A DNA stretch of 64,000 bases from Neostapfia colusana (Eukaryota; Streptophyta; Magnoliopsida; Poales; Poaceae), in NCBI GenBank assembly GCA_030760725.1, contig JASWHV010000018.1, positions 20,492,273 to 20,556,272 on the forward strand, read 5' to 3'. A program made the position numbers and the translations under genes. This document shows, piece after piece, positions 45,401 to 57,574 of the stretch. Position 1 is the first letter of the stretch; each line of letters begins with the position of its first letter. The notes under the pieces are model-generated. The model worked only from the letters and a program-made list of their open reading frames with translations. It made no database searches and was not told the DNA's origin.

Positions 45401-46873
45401 TAGTCGAACAATGGATAATGCCTTTATGCTTGGTCAACCAATCCATACCCAAAATAATATCTATCCCTTGCGAGTTTATCACTATGAGATTTGCAGTAAA
45501 TACTACCCCATTAATGTCTAGATTCACTTTTGGGGCACACTTGTCTTGTTCTTATTTCCCCCTAGAGAGTTCACTGCTAATATATGATTCATTTGTGTTG
45601 TTGCTAGATCATGCTTCTTAACAAATCCTTGAGCAATGAACGAGTGGGTAGCACCAGGATCGAATAAAATGGTTGCAATGTGTAAATTTGCAGGGAACTT
45701 ACCAATCACCACATCAGGTGCCTCCTGTGTTTCTTCCATGGTCATGTGGTTCACCCGTCCCCGCATCATGTTCTGCTGTTGTGGCTGCATTGGCTTCTTC
45801 TTCGGGCACTTGTGAGCGTAGTGCCCCACTTCACCGCAGTTAAAGCATTGCACCCCAACCTTAGGTGTTTGTCCTTTGTTGTCTTGGGGTGGGTTCTGTG
45901 GCCCTTGTCCTGCTGGTCGAGGTTGGTAAGCGGGGCGTGATTGCTGCATAAACTGACGCTGCGGCTGTACTGGTGCTGATGGAGGCCTGAAGTTCGGGTT
46001 GTAACCTCTCGGTGTTGAGTAGGGTACCACAGCACGGCTCATCTGCCCTGCAGGTTGCTGCATAAGACATGGGCGTGTGTTGCTGCTTGACGCTTGATGT
46101 GACCATCCCACCTTCCTCTTGTGTTCATTCTCCAAGGCCTTCATCTTCCTTTCCACAATAAACGCCCTACCCACCATCTTTTTGAAACTTTCGTATTCGT
46201 TGGAGGACATTGCACATTGCATTTCCATGGTGAGCCCTTCCACAAAGCAGTCCTGTTTCTGCTCATCAGTTTCAATGTCCGGTGGCGCATAACGGGACAG
46301 TTGGATGAACTTGGTGAGGTACTCCCTCACCGTCATGTTGCCTTGTTGCAGCCCAAGAAACTCCTTCCTCTTGTTCTTGAGTTCTCCCCTTGGTATGTAG
46401 TGGTTGCGGAAGCTGCACTTGAATTCCTCCCAAGTTATGTTCTCGGGGTCGTGGTGGGCTGCCACGTAAGCGGTCCACCAGTCCGCAGCGGGTCCATGCA
46501 ATTGATGAGAGGCAAACAGAACCCTCTCATACCCTTGGCATTGTATGATTCTCATCTTGTTTTCAACGGTCTTGAGCCAATCATCTGCCTCCAGGGGTTT
46601 AGCAGCACTTGCAAACTTCGGGGGTTGAGTTCCTAGGAACTCACTCAATCATGGTTGACGTGGTGCAGCCTGTGGGGGTGGAGCTTGGTGTAAGTTGGCC
46701 ACCACTTGAGTCAAATTCTGGATAAGCTGATTTTGATTGTCGATCATTTGGTAGATAGGATCAGCTCCTCCTCGACGACCCCCCCTGCCTTGCCATCCAG
46801 GAAGGTGAGGATTGGCAGCCTCATTGTTGTTGTTGTTGGGGTTGGCACCACGACCTCTTCCTCTTCCGGCCAT
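42419..46873 (-). pseudogene. Element D gag-pol, heavily broken
   Basis: Ty3/gypsy polyprotein starting at ATG 46873 (MAGRGRGRG). An in-frame TGA at 46649-46651 follows 74 codons. Gag continues to a CCHC knuckle CFNCGEVGHYAHKC. The protease motif reads FDPGATHSF instead of DSG. A frameshift lies near 45525. Another break near 45315 separates the protease (GIDIILGMDWL) from the reverse transcriptase frame (FIDDILVFS). A TAG at 44140-44142 falls in RNase H where A, B and C keep tryptophan. The integrase frame has a stop near 43729, about five residues missing after VIIDR compared with C, and a frameshift near 43140. The last frame carries GKLSPRYIGPF and a chromodomain-like tail ending at 42419. 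At least six lesions are present, so this is a fossil. Confidence 0.92.
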
Positions 46874-47257
46874 CTATTATGATTAACCAAATGTCAACTT
46901 AATCATTACGCATTAATTTCCCACATTGCTTGTATGAACTTAAACATTTGAGACATTAAAATTTAGACAATTTCAAAAAATCTCGCATGAATTTTTAGGC
47001 ACCATGTCTCCTATGAAAACAAATGCAACTATTAATTCATAAGGTTTCACACACAAAAGCAAATGCAAACATAAAGACGAAGTTGTGGACAAGTGCCCAT
47101 GGCTCCCACAACTCACGTCACACACCAAACATTAACAAGCAAATAGATAAGTTCTTGACTCGACTACTCGATAACATGCTGAGATAAGGGAAATGACTCT
47201 AAACGACTCGTATCACTGAGCTGGCTCGTCGGGGTCTTCCTCATCATTGTGGCTGCC
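46874..47257 (-). other. Spacer between ORF0 and gag of element D
   Basis: 384 AT-rich bases with no coding signal. The minus strand ends AATAG directly before the gag ATG, a weak acceptor-like context. Confidence 0.45.
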
Positions 47258-47992
47258 CTATGACTCCGCTCTAGGTGGGGAAGCTGCTGGTGGAGAAATG
47301 CGGCGACGCTTGTTCGCCCGGTGGTCTGGGGAGTCAGGAGTCCATGTGTCATTCTCCGTGACACACAATTCGTTCCTATCTCCTCTCTCCCTTGCCCTCA
47401 AGCTGGCGCGAAGCAACGCCTCAGTCTCCTTCAGGGTGTCACGGACATCCTGAAGCTCCTGCTGGCACTCCTGCAGTCGAGTGTTGAGCATAGCTGCATC
47501 CTCCAAGCACATGTCCATGTGATCATGGGAAGTCCCCTGCTGCACCGGCGGGTACTTGTACTCCGCGGTGCCACTCTCATGCTGGAGGACATACATGTAC
47601 TCAGTCCTGTCTAGGTGGCCACGGTTGATGTAACTCTGCCAGGTGATGGCCTCCTAGGTGACATCCTTCTCAGCATCGGCCTGAGTCGCCCGACAAGCTA
47701 GAGAGCGGTGGATCTTGAGCAGCTTGTTGTCGTGGATGATCCTCATCTCTGAGCTCCATTCTTCACTCTTTTCACGGATGGTCTTGGTGGAGCTGTAGTG
47801 TATGATCAGCTTGCCAACGTTGCCGACGGTGTGGAGCATACGCCGAAGACGGCGCAACAAGCCTCCTACTGCCAACCCGTAGGAGTGGTACGTCACCGGG
47901 CGGTTTTCCTCCCTCAAGGTAAGTGCAGCTATAGGAACACTCCCTCCGGTGGACTTTCGAGCGGTGCGGACCATGCGAACCATGTAAAACAT
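47258..47992 (-). pseudogene. ORF0 of element D: coiled-coil protein upstream of gag, one stop
   Basis: A 244-codon frame on D's coding strand between the 5' LTR and gag. One in-frame TAG lies at codon 113 (47654-47656) and the frame is otherwise open. An N-terminal mixed domain (residues 1-140) is followed by a heptad-like helix (about 165-215, LNTRLQECQQELQDVRDTL) and a tail with a basic patch RANKRRR near the C-terminus, a candidate nuclear localisation signal. The layout resembles B's ORF0, but its tail is basic rather than acidic and sequence identity is low by eye. The initiating Met could be residue 1, 4 or 7. Function unknown. Confidence 0.6.
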
Positions 47993-48193
47993 AAAACATT
48001 TAAAATCAAGTTAGACAATAATCAAATAAATATTGTATTTTAAATGAAAGTTGAGGCAAGATGAAACAAATAAAATAAAGGAACAACATTAATAAACACT
48101 TTTACCCCACACCTATTGTAAAATAGTTTTTAAGAACATAGGGTCCTTAAATACGTCCATTTCTACCTAGGTCCACGTTCCTACGGGCAACCT
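47993..48193 (-). other. Element D short leader
   Basis: About 200 AT-rich bases between ORF0 and the primer site. Much shorter than the leaders of B and C. No coding signal is seen. Confidence 0.5.
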
Positions 48194-48206
48194 GACTCTT
48201 ATGCCA
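48194..48206 (-). other. Element D primer binding site, degenerate
   Basis: The minus strand reads TGGCATAAGAGTC near the LTR start at 48211. It resembles TGGTATCAGAGCC with three or four changes, in line with D's age. Confidence 0.65.
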
Positions 48207-48210
48207 CTTC

Positions 48211-51200
48211 TGTCACACCCGGTTTTTCCGCAGAACACCTGAGTGACTCCCACATGTATGCCAGGATCATTTTCTCATACATGTGATGACAAATAGTGAA
48301 GTATCATTATATTACAAGCCAAGTGTTCGAATATAAATAAGTCTCACATAGCGTCTCGAAGGATGATAATATGTTCACAATAATGTAAATAAACAAACAG
48401 CGGAAGATAAGTCTTTTGGGCTCCATCACAGGCGTTGCCCGGGGGACTCCGTGAACCTAAAATCCTTCTTCGAGTCCGAAGTCTTGGTCGTTGTACACCA
48501 CGTCGTTCCCTTGGCCTGAGAAGCAATTTAAAACCAACAGAAAAGCAAGCTTGAGTACCGTTGGTACTCAACAAGTGTGGGAAATGAATGTCATGCAGGC
48601 TAGAACAAGGAAAGGTTGAACTCATGGCTAAAGCACTACGCAATTAATACCTATCACCTTAGCTTATTAAGCACCTACATTACTACATAAATGAAATGGT
48701 CCCACTCTCCTAACCCATCATCAATATCAAACAGCCATGACTTCATTTCCATTGTTAAGCTTCCTGCTTAACATCCTCCACTTCCCAATTCATCATCCTC
48801 TAATCATGAATAAGTCCAAGCCGCTCTTGACCGTGAGCACGGCTGTCATGAAAGTTTTGACTCTACAGAGTTTGCACCACTGTACCCACATGTAGTGATT
48901 TCATCCCCCGTCGCCGGGTGGACTAGAAGAACCTCCATTACGCCAGTGGTCGAACCACGTTCACACTTCCGAGGTGTGTAGCCAGGAGATCACTACGAGG
49001 CCTTTACAAATGGATTCCCGACGAGTGTGCGCCCACTGAGGTTTCACCCCTAACAGCATCCAGGAGGCTCCAACCCCCGCTGCAGTGGGCCCCTCTTGAG
49101 CCTTGCGTTTCATATGGTAGTCCAGCTGACACCTATTCCCCGCACCATCCAAACACCCATACTACGCCGGAGATACACCTAATTAATTGGTCAAGCTGCC
49201 CCATCTCAGCATGTGGTTGGCACGGTAAAGCTAGATTACATACTCCATGAACCGGTCCTTAGGATCCAGGCAAGCACTAAACACAGACCCGTGTCTCGTG
49301 CACACAGCACCAACCAAAGCATCTAACTTGCCTAGATCCCTACCCCTACATAATTCATAATTATCCATTCAAAGGTAAAGTAGCCAAGGTGATGATCTCA
49401 TATCCCATTTATCCCATTCTAAGCATGGCTAAGCATGAGTAGTATGAATGACATAATAAAATAAATCCCAACCCAGGCTACAAGGAAGCAAGATAATGAA
49501 AATCTAGGGAAACTTCCTAGCATGGGTATCATATTCCAAATTGACAATACAAGTCAATTCTAACTACACATCCTAGTATAGGATCAAAGTGGTCAAGGAC
49601 ACTTGCCTTCTTCCTGCTGCTCCGGAAATGGAAAGTCTTGATCTTAAAAGGTGAGAACCGGCTCTGGGGCTGGTTCTACTCATGCCAACACACACATAGC
49701 AAGAGAAAACAACATTCCATAAGAAATCATCAACACATACACTCATGCAAGTCATACATACATACACATTAAAGTCATACACATAATTAAATTTTGTGTT
49801 TACCCTAGATAGGTTGATTCTATGCATGCATGCACTTCTAAACATATATATCACTTCTAATCTTTGATATTCAGACTTCTAAGTGCCCACTAAATGTGAA
49901 TTTCCAATTTTAGCAAATTTTCTGTATTAGATAATACACTTCTTAGTCACAATATTTGCATGAAATGTAATTTCCAACTTCAAATAGGTTTTCAGATCTC
50001 CTACAGAATTTCAAACTTGAAGTTTTGGATTTAGGGACCTCATTTGACCTTTACTAATTATGTCTACCTATTTTCTATATTTTCAAATTTATTTTCTATG
50101 CCTAAAAGTGGATTTCAGCACTAAAACAGCAAAATATATCTCCTACACAGAATATATTTTGATCTAAATTGCCCAACAAAATATCTTTTGGCTTCCTATC
50201 TGATGGGTTCAATTTTAAATATATTTTTGCCTATTTTTCAGAATTGTTTCAAGTCTAAAAATGAATTTCAGCACTAAAACAGCAAAATAAATTCATACAC
50301 AAAATTTATACTGTTCCAAATACCTAAACAGAACCTTTATAAATTTTCCCTACCCTTTTTAGTTACTTAGATTCATTTTCTTCACATATTAAATTTGTTT
50401 TATGCCTAAAAGGGTATATTTCAGAAATAAATAACAAAACAGAAACCTCATTGAAATTTCAAAGTTTATTTTCCATCTAAATTCAAACTTCAGATTGTTT
50501 TACAAGTTTTCAACAGAGTCAGAATAATGTAAACTGAATTTATACCTATGTTTGAATTCAAATCATACTCAATTTGCTTGAATTTCTAAATTAAATATTC
50601 CTCCAGGGTCTAAATTCAAATTCTATTTTGTTGCAGGGTCCAAATTATATTTCCCAAAATTCTCAGGGGTCAATGCATCATTTTCAGAGGGTATTTCCTA
50701 ATTTTCCAGTGGCTAAAACTGATTATTAAACACATTTTCATAAATTCCCGAGGGTCCAGGGGCTAGATCGGAAGTTTTCTAGGGCTAGACCCTTTTTCGT
50801 CAGAACCCCAGGGGGTAGCGCGTAAGTTTCCCGGGGCTTATAATGCGGGGCTGATGTGGGCCGTTGGATTTAAAACGGACGGCCGAGATTATAACGCGAA
50901 GGGTACGCGGGAGATCTAACTGTGGCCGCATGATTTAAAACGGACGGGCCACAGAGAGCCACGTCGCCCTAGTCGTGTGCGGGCGGCGCTGCCCGGCGGC
51001 GAACGGCGGCGGGGGCGGCGATCTCGTCGGAAAGTTTTGGTTTTTCGTCTACACTCTCTAAAACTTAGATTTCTTGGCATAGAATGGGAGAGGGGAGGTA
51101 GGGGAGCTCACCAGTGGGCTTTTCGTGAACCAGAAAGGCTCGGAAGGGCTCAACGGCGGCAAGGAGCGGCGACTGAAGGTGATCTTTGGTGGGAGAGCGA

Positions 51201-51757
51201 CGGGGTCGATCCTCCTCAGAATTTCTTCGACGATGAGCTTCTCTGGGGGCGGTCAAGCACTGCGAACATGTTAGAATGGAGGGAACGGAAGGGGAAACTC
51301 GGAAGAGAGCAGCAGCGGCGGCGGTTCTCACCTTGCTTCGGGTGTGGCCAATTGGGGAGAAAACAGGCGGGGGTTCCTGTGTTTAAATGCACGAGGGGGG
51401 GCGGCGGGGTCGGTTGAGGTGGTGCAGCAACTGGCGGGCCGGAGATCGTGGCTCGTGGGCGCGGGGTTCGGACGAGGTGGCGCGATCGAGCGCGAGAGAA
51501 ACGGCGGCGGTTGGGAGAAGAAGGTGCTGACAGGTGGGGCCCGCGTGGCAGTGAGAGGAGGAGGGGGAAAGAGGCTGCGGGCTGTTGGGCTGTCTCGGGT
51601 AGGTTTCAGCCCAATGCCCCTTTTTCTTTTTATTTTCCTTTTTCTTTTCCTGTTTTGCATTCAAATCTGAATTTCCAGTTTGGATTTGGATTTTCCTTAA
51701 ACATGCATTACGTTCATTTGATAGAGATTTAAATTTTCAATATTTTGGGGCTGTTAC
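48211..51757 (-). repeat. Element D 5' LTR (right), complete
   Basis: 3547 bases from TGTCACACCC to CTGTTAC. The expected final A appears as G at 51758. The uninterrupted target of element A, GTGAT followed by GATCTC, is preserved at 49389 onward. hAT coding sequence follows directly, so D inserted into that gene. The GC-rich core is at about 50750-51600. Short ORFs repeated in both LTRs have no recognisable domain. Confidence 0.92.
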
Positions 51758-51758
51758 G

Positions 51759-52647
51759 GTGATAGTTCTACATTTGATTGCATTAGGATTGCACATAATC
51801 CTACCTTTAAACATGTATCTAAGCAGTCCACTACTAGGGATCTTGGGGAATATTTAAAATAGAAAAGGTCTAGTGTTATTGAACTGTTGAATGAAGCTTC
51901 TTTTGTATGTTTGACATTTGATATTTGGTCTGATAATGCTAATGAGGACTATCTTAGTGTGGTATTTCATTTTTTTCACTAGTGAGTGGGAGTTAAAGAA
52001 AATAATTATTGCCACGAGATTGATTGATTGTTCTCATTCTGGACTGAACATTGCTGAGCGTATTTCTAATGTTGTTCCTGTGTATGCCATGACTTCTAAA
52101 GTTTTTTCTATTACACTTGACAATGCTTCTGCTAATTCTTGTGCTATACAAGAGTTAACTCCATTTAATTCATCATATGTTGCATGTCATATCATAAATC
52201 TCATTGTTCAATATGTTATTGAACATATTAAAAATTATCTTGAGGTTTCTAGGATAGCTATGTCTTTTCTCAATTCTTCTAACCAACGAATTACTTCTTA
52301 TAAAGCTTTATGTATTTTCATGGGGTACATTTTCGTAAATTTGCTTTAAACATTGGATGTTAGATGGAATGCAACTTACCTTATGCTCAAATATCTTGGT
52401 CCAAACAAATATATTTTTTCTGTTTTTATTCATATTTATTACAAGGTTGGAGGGAGGCCACTGCTAATAAAAGCACATTGGTCTGTTGCTCAACATATCT
52501 TAAAAATTTTAGATTTGTTTTATGTTTCTACTATTTCACTTTCTATAGTTTACTATCCTACATCCCCTTTGATGATGCATGTTATATTTGATAATGTTCT
52601 TAGATTTGTTGTTGTTCTAATGAAAACAAAATTTCTGAAATATTGGG
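51759..52647 (+). pseudogene. hAT (RICESLEEPER-type) transposase, middle part
   Basis: Translated + strand segments match plant zf-BED hAT transposases: RIAHNPTFK, TFDIWSD, TSEWELKKIII, SITLDNASAN, a HIINLIVQ segment, LDVRWNATYLMLKYL, HWSVAQHILKILDLFY and YYPTSPLMMH. These cover the RNase H-like core and the hAT linker region. The BED finger and N-terminus would lie left of element D, outside the window. Lesions include an in-frame TAG near 51859, a frameshift in the T-run near 51975 and another near 52345. The frame is cut at 52647 by solo LTR F within KYW and resumes at 56878. It is the oldest layer seen, now a pseudogene. An exapted hAT gene cannot be excluded from sequence alone. Confidence 0.88.
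52643..52647 (+). repeat. Target duplication TTGGG, left copy (solo LTR F)
   Basis: TTGGG is repeated at 56873-56877 on the other side of F. Removing F and one copy joins the hAT reading frame without a break. Confidence 0.93.
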
Positions 52648-55600
52648 TGTAAAGGTCCCAAAAATTGTGAATACAAATGAACAAAGTTTGAACGCCATTT
52701 GGTTTCATGTGTATGAAAATTGGGACTTGTTTAAATTTTTCACATGTGATGATACACATGGGTGTTCAACCACACAAGATCTAATGTTTATTTGCATGCT
52801 TGGAACCAAGGTGTATTTAAAGCCACAGATGTGAAGTATCATGTGCAAGAAAAAGTTTCAAATCAGATGTTGAACTTAATTTGTTCAGCTCAAATTTCAA
52901 ATAAGGACAACACAATAGTAATGCAAACAGTTGTGGTAGAAATCCCATCTGCAGCAGCTATTTTAAAAATCAGGTTTCGTATTTGAATTCCTCAGGTCCA
53001 AATTAGTGGGAATGCAAAGTTTCATGAAGTTTGGAGGTACTTTGCTAGCCATTAAAAAGAGGACTTTAAATTGCATAGGAATTCAATTTCAAATTTGAAT
53101 TTGGATAAAATTTGCCAAATTATCCAAATGAATTCCAGATTGTAGCTCCACACAATTGAATTTTTTCATTTGTCAAATTTGGAGATGTTTTGGCGATAAG
53201 GGGGAGGAAAAAGGGGTGGACAAACACCTGTCACTTAGGTAACAAGACTTGCAACCGAAGTCTGCTCCTCTATTTCTCACTCGAGCCAGACCGAAGCTCC
53301 CCGGGTGACACCGAGACACGCCGAGGACACCTCCTCGCGCCTCACTCGCGCTGGCGAGCTGCTCGTGTGCTTCCTCAAGTCTCAGCGTGTTCCATTTGCC
53401 CAACAACGAAGCCTCGACTCTGTTTCCTTTCTTCCTCGCGCACAAGAGCAGAGCCGCCGCCGCCACTCCTCGGTCGATCGCACACCAGCGATCTTTCTGG
53501 CGAATAGAGCCCCCTAAACTTCAAAACGGCACCGGGGACTTTCCCTCTACTTCCTTGACCCACAAGCGAGAGATGATCGGCCCTCCTCCACCGAGAACGT
53601 GTCTTCCTTGCGGCGGCCGAAAAGCAACCGCGGTTGGGGCGCACGGGGACAGCTGAACTCAGCGCTTGTCACGCCCGAGCAAGGACGCCCACAGAATAGC
53701 TAGGACCCCGATCTGCTCACCTCCGAACCTCAGCCCGAGTTGTTGATCGCTGACGACGAATTCCAAATTTTTCTCCCGGCCGGTGTAAACCGACCTGCGG
53801 GTAAGAGTTCGACAAATTCGTGATCAATATTCGTTTGTAGTTCCCCAAATTGCACACACACGAGCTAGACTTGATAGTGAACAACTTTTTTTCGCAACCC
53901 TAGCACGAAACTGCACGTAGCCGGTCTATTTTGAAGTTTTCCGACGGCACACCGTCGGTTTCACCTCGGGCGCACAGTGAGAACCACTTTAGAACCATCC
54001 CTGGTCCTTTTTGCATCCATGTCAAGCTTCTCCTTGCTCCATTGGTGCTGTAGCACCGATCCACCGGGCGTTTGGCGGGCGACGTTGCCGAACTTCGGTA
54101 TGAGCCGCGGCTCGTCACGAGCTAGGGTAGAGCGGTCGCCGGCCCGGGAAAACCCTTCCAACGTGTTCAGCACGTGTTTTTAGGGACTGGCGGCGAGTGG
54201 GAGTGCTGGAGAAGGCCGGGAGACCGAGCTCCGATGAGCTCCGGCGAGGGGCAGCGCGGGCGCGCGGGAATCGGCGAGAGGTTGAAGAAGAAGCTGCCGG
54301 GCCCTCTGTCAGTGGGAGAAGAATTTAACTGGGATTTTCTGTTGCACCGGATCAAGTGTGGCTGTGCGCAAAAGACCCGGTAACCCCGTGTGGCGTTGTC
54401 TGAGAAGGCGCCACGTAGCACCGGACCCCACTGTCAGACTTTTGAAATTTCCCGAATTTAGTTTGGATTACAGATTTCAATCAAACTTTAGTAGCCATAA
54501 CTTTTGCTAGAAAACTCCAAATTTGGTGATTCAAATTGGGTTAGGTTCAGACTGAAAAAATCTATCCAAATGTGCAACACAATTTGTACGAAATTCAATA
54601 ATTAATTCTAGGGAATTCTTTGAATCTTTTCAGTAAAAGAATTTTAGAGGGAGTTTGGTTCATCCAAAAATCCTCAAATTTTGCCAGAATAATTCTTAGG
54701 ATATTATGGAACTCCTGTAAAATGTTCAGCTTATTTAGGATTGATTTTATAGGAAAATTCAGATTTCAATTTGTTGTGTTCAAATGAATACAGAAACTTT
54801 TTCAGAAAAAAAACTCCCAAACTTAGAAATTCAGTTCTAGGCAATTCTGAGCTCTAAAATCCTAGGAAAATTCATGCAGGCTCTCTGAAGTATATGTGAA
54901 ATTGTAGTTCACTTGGTTTTGCATGAACATGTAGGTTACTTCAGAATTAATACCTTTTTGTGTAATTGCTTAGGGAATTGTTCTGGAAAAACTACTCAGT
55001 GGAAAGTGCTAATTTTTGGTCCAGGGTACTTTCTTGTGACATTGAACTCACATGAAAATTTTCAGTTAATGTTGAGCTCTGGATCAGTACTTTTCAATAC
55101 GCTGTGCTTAGGTGAAAATACTCCAATTAGGATGAACACTTAGCACTTGATCACATTAGATAAACCCAACAACACCCACTAGCACCAGTTCCATTTTAAA
55201 TTCGTAAACATAGTTCTGGTTTTAAACTTGTCACTAGACCTTGATAGCAAAAGCTTTACAATTAAATACATGTGCATTTCATATCGTATAGTCATCGATG
55301 TGAAGACTTGTGAAGAAAGTGAAGTGAGATTACAGGAACAAGGTGATCAAGTGATCAAGCCTCAAGTCATCATCACTAACTAAAATATAATCTTAGTCAC
55401 CTGCAAAACAGGCAAGTCCTGGTTTGCATTCAAGATATTTTTATAAAGCTTATCATTTATAGAGATCATAGCTATGAGATATTGGTTGCATTAGGTTTAG
55501 ATGATATTGAAAACCCAATTGCATTACCAGATTAACCCAAGAGAGAATGGGTAGAGTAGCAACTCGTCGAGTGAATTTAGGCTACGCTAAATGTTACCTT

Positions 55601-56872
55601 GGAAGGACCGCTAGAAGTCGAGTAGTTGGAATCTACTCGTGAGTTTAGGGCTTGGTTTCACTGGAACGGGTTATGAATAGAGCCATTGAGGAAAATTCAC
55701 AAGTGAGAAATTGAGACCGGGCACGGAGATAGAGATGCAGCCGGCTGCGGACCGTGCGTGAATAGCCCTAGCCTGTGTCGGTTAAGGACCGTCCGTACTT
55801 GGCCCTATTGGATAAGTTTGAGTTGTGTACCGGGCGCATACTGGCTATATGGGACTCAGGAAACCGATGTACCTCGTGAGATCCACATGGGAACTTTTCC
55901 GATCGGCTTAGGCTTTCGGCGTCAGTACAACAGGAGGTAACTCGCTCAAGAAAATATCACTGCAGATATGTACCTTGAGGGAGCTTATTGTTCAGGTCGA
56001 TGGGACCGCGTCCGATGTGGATGAACTTGGGAAAGGTGGCTGCATATGACATCGGTCGAGTTCGCTGTCGGTAACTCGGAGATGGGTGTACGTGTCGTGC
56101 AGTCTGAGAGTGTCCTGGCTCGAATTACCATCGCTCGCGGTTATATGAGCATACTTGGACACTTAGTCTTGACGTTGTAAGAACTGAAGTGAATTACTAT
56201 GAATTGATAAGGTTTTTGCTCTAAGTTGTATTGTAACCATGTTTGAATTAGAGATAGTGTCAATTAAGTTCAATTCACCTTGTGCAAGAAGCATCGTAAT
56301 AAAGTGTTTCTTGTTTGATTGTGGAGTAGCGATGATGCTCGGCTCAAGGTCTTTAAAATGAGGCTTTAAATCTGAAAGTTAAGGATCAACTGTAGGCGAG
56401 TCCTTTATGCAAATTCAGCTACCATGTTTCAATCCGTCGCACATGTAGAGTTTTCTGTTTAGAGGAGACGAATCAGTCTTCTGAGCCTATGTGCTCATGC
56501 TTGCTATATGAGTAGTTTTGCAGATTAAAATCGATGCTATGAGGAGGTTGTCCGGTGAGACTCGGAGAGTTCCGAGTCGTTTAACACATGGAGAACCCGT
56601 CCGCTGACGTATGTCTTCGTGTTGCTAGCGAGAAGGGTACGCGGGTTGGACATCTTCTCGAATGCTTAGTAGATATTAAACGTGAGATGAATATAGTATT
56701 CCGCTATAGTTTAATTGATGTAAATTATTTATAAAGAATACTTGTAAGCTTACGCATTTGTTTTATGTGATACGTGTTCCTTATGTGTGTTGTTGGGTGC
56801 CGCATCACACAACACCACCTAATGCGATTTGCGGGCGAGCGGCGCGACCCCGTGATGGGGCGGGCCCTCACA
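52648..56872 (+). mobile_element. Solo LTR F, 4.2 kb, of a long-LTR gypsy family
   Basis: 4225 bases from TGTAAAGGTCCC to GGGCCCTCACA, flanked by TTGGG duplications. There is no primer site, polypurine tract or gag-pol. Its start resembles the reverse complement of the end of element C's LTR (TGTAAAAGCCC), and its end carries the same type of hairpin, so it belongs to a related family in + orientation. A solo LTR is the product of recombination between the two LTRs of a full element. A GC-rich core lies at about 53200-54430. Short frames within it are not supported as genes. Confidence 0.88.
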
Positions 56873-56877
56873 TTGGG

Positions 56878-57087
56878 CTGGTATACCTATGTTGTACTCT
56901 CTTGCATTTATTTTGGATCCTAGAGCTAAATTAACTGGTTTTAACAATGCACTTCAAGTTTTTTATCAGTTTTCAAACCGTGATTATTCTATTTACTACA
57001 ATCATTTTAGATTTGAGTTAACTAATTTGTTTTCCAAATATGATAACAAACTTTATTATATTAGATTGCAGAGAGCGACACGATCTA
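56878..57087 (+). pseudogene. hAT transposase, continuation (dimerisation-side region)
   Basis: The frame resumes as AGIPMLYSLAFILDPRAK, a highly conserved hAT block before the C-terminal dimerisation domain, then LTGFNNALQVFYQF and NHFRFELTNLFSKYD. It is cut at 57087 by the CACTA element. The C-terminal hATC motif is not in the window. Confidence 0.9.
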
Positions 57088-57109
57088 CACTACAGGAAAT
57101 ACGACCATT

Positions 57110-57455
57110 TACAATGGCCAAAACGTCATAATTAAGCCATATGTCGTCGTAAATAACTTAAGTACGACGGTAATGTTCTATTTACAACGGGGGACGGCCG
57201 TCACAAATATGTAGTCGTAAATAACGTTATTTATGACGGCCGCCATCGTAAATAATTTATTTACGACGGTCTGGACCGGCTGTCGTAACTTATGATGATG
57301 TGTCAGCTGGAACTCTCCGTAAGCTTATTTACGACGGCCTGGAATAGACCATCGTAAGTAACACAGATTTATTTACGATGGCTAGCTCTAGGCCGTCGTA
57401 AATAACTCATGCTTATTTACGACGGTCACCTCCAAACCGTCATAAATAAGTGATT
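57110..57455. repeat. CACTA subterminal repeats
   Basis: About 14-16 copies of a motif near TTTACGACGG, in alternating orientation at 15-30 base spacing, for example ATTTACGACGGTC and GGCCGTCGTAAATAA. Such arrays are the binding sites of TNPA-like proteins in En/Spm elements. The inverted pairs can also fold into long hairpins. Confidence 0.85.
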
Positions 57456-57574
57456 TTATTTAAAAAACAGAAAAATTCTAACCTAGCATGATGTCCAGCT
57501 CAGGGGCAGATACGAAAACAGATATATACATGACAGACAGTTCACATTATAATAGTTTTAAATATAAAAACACA
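57456..57574. other. CACTA spacer between subterminal repeats and gene end
   Basis: A short AT-rich spacer, probably the 3' untranslated region of the minus-strand TNPA-like gene. Nothing else is seen. Confidence 0.4.

Noticed and set aside
50977..51417. 146-codon arginine/glycine-rich frame in D's LTR (also 41603-42034)
   Set aside because: Antisense to the element and biased by the GC-rich core; its N-terminus differs between the two LTR copies. Not supported as a gene.
51759..51763. GTGAT after D's right LTR equals the GTGAT after element A
   Set aside because: A and D target different sequences; a shared 5-mer is likely coincidence. D's own second duplication copy is outside the window, so nothing can be concluded.
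57110..57455. CRISPR-like repeat array
   Set aside because: The units alternate in orientation, are degenerate and unevenly spaced, and abut a CACTA terminus. The genome is a plant.
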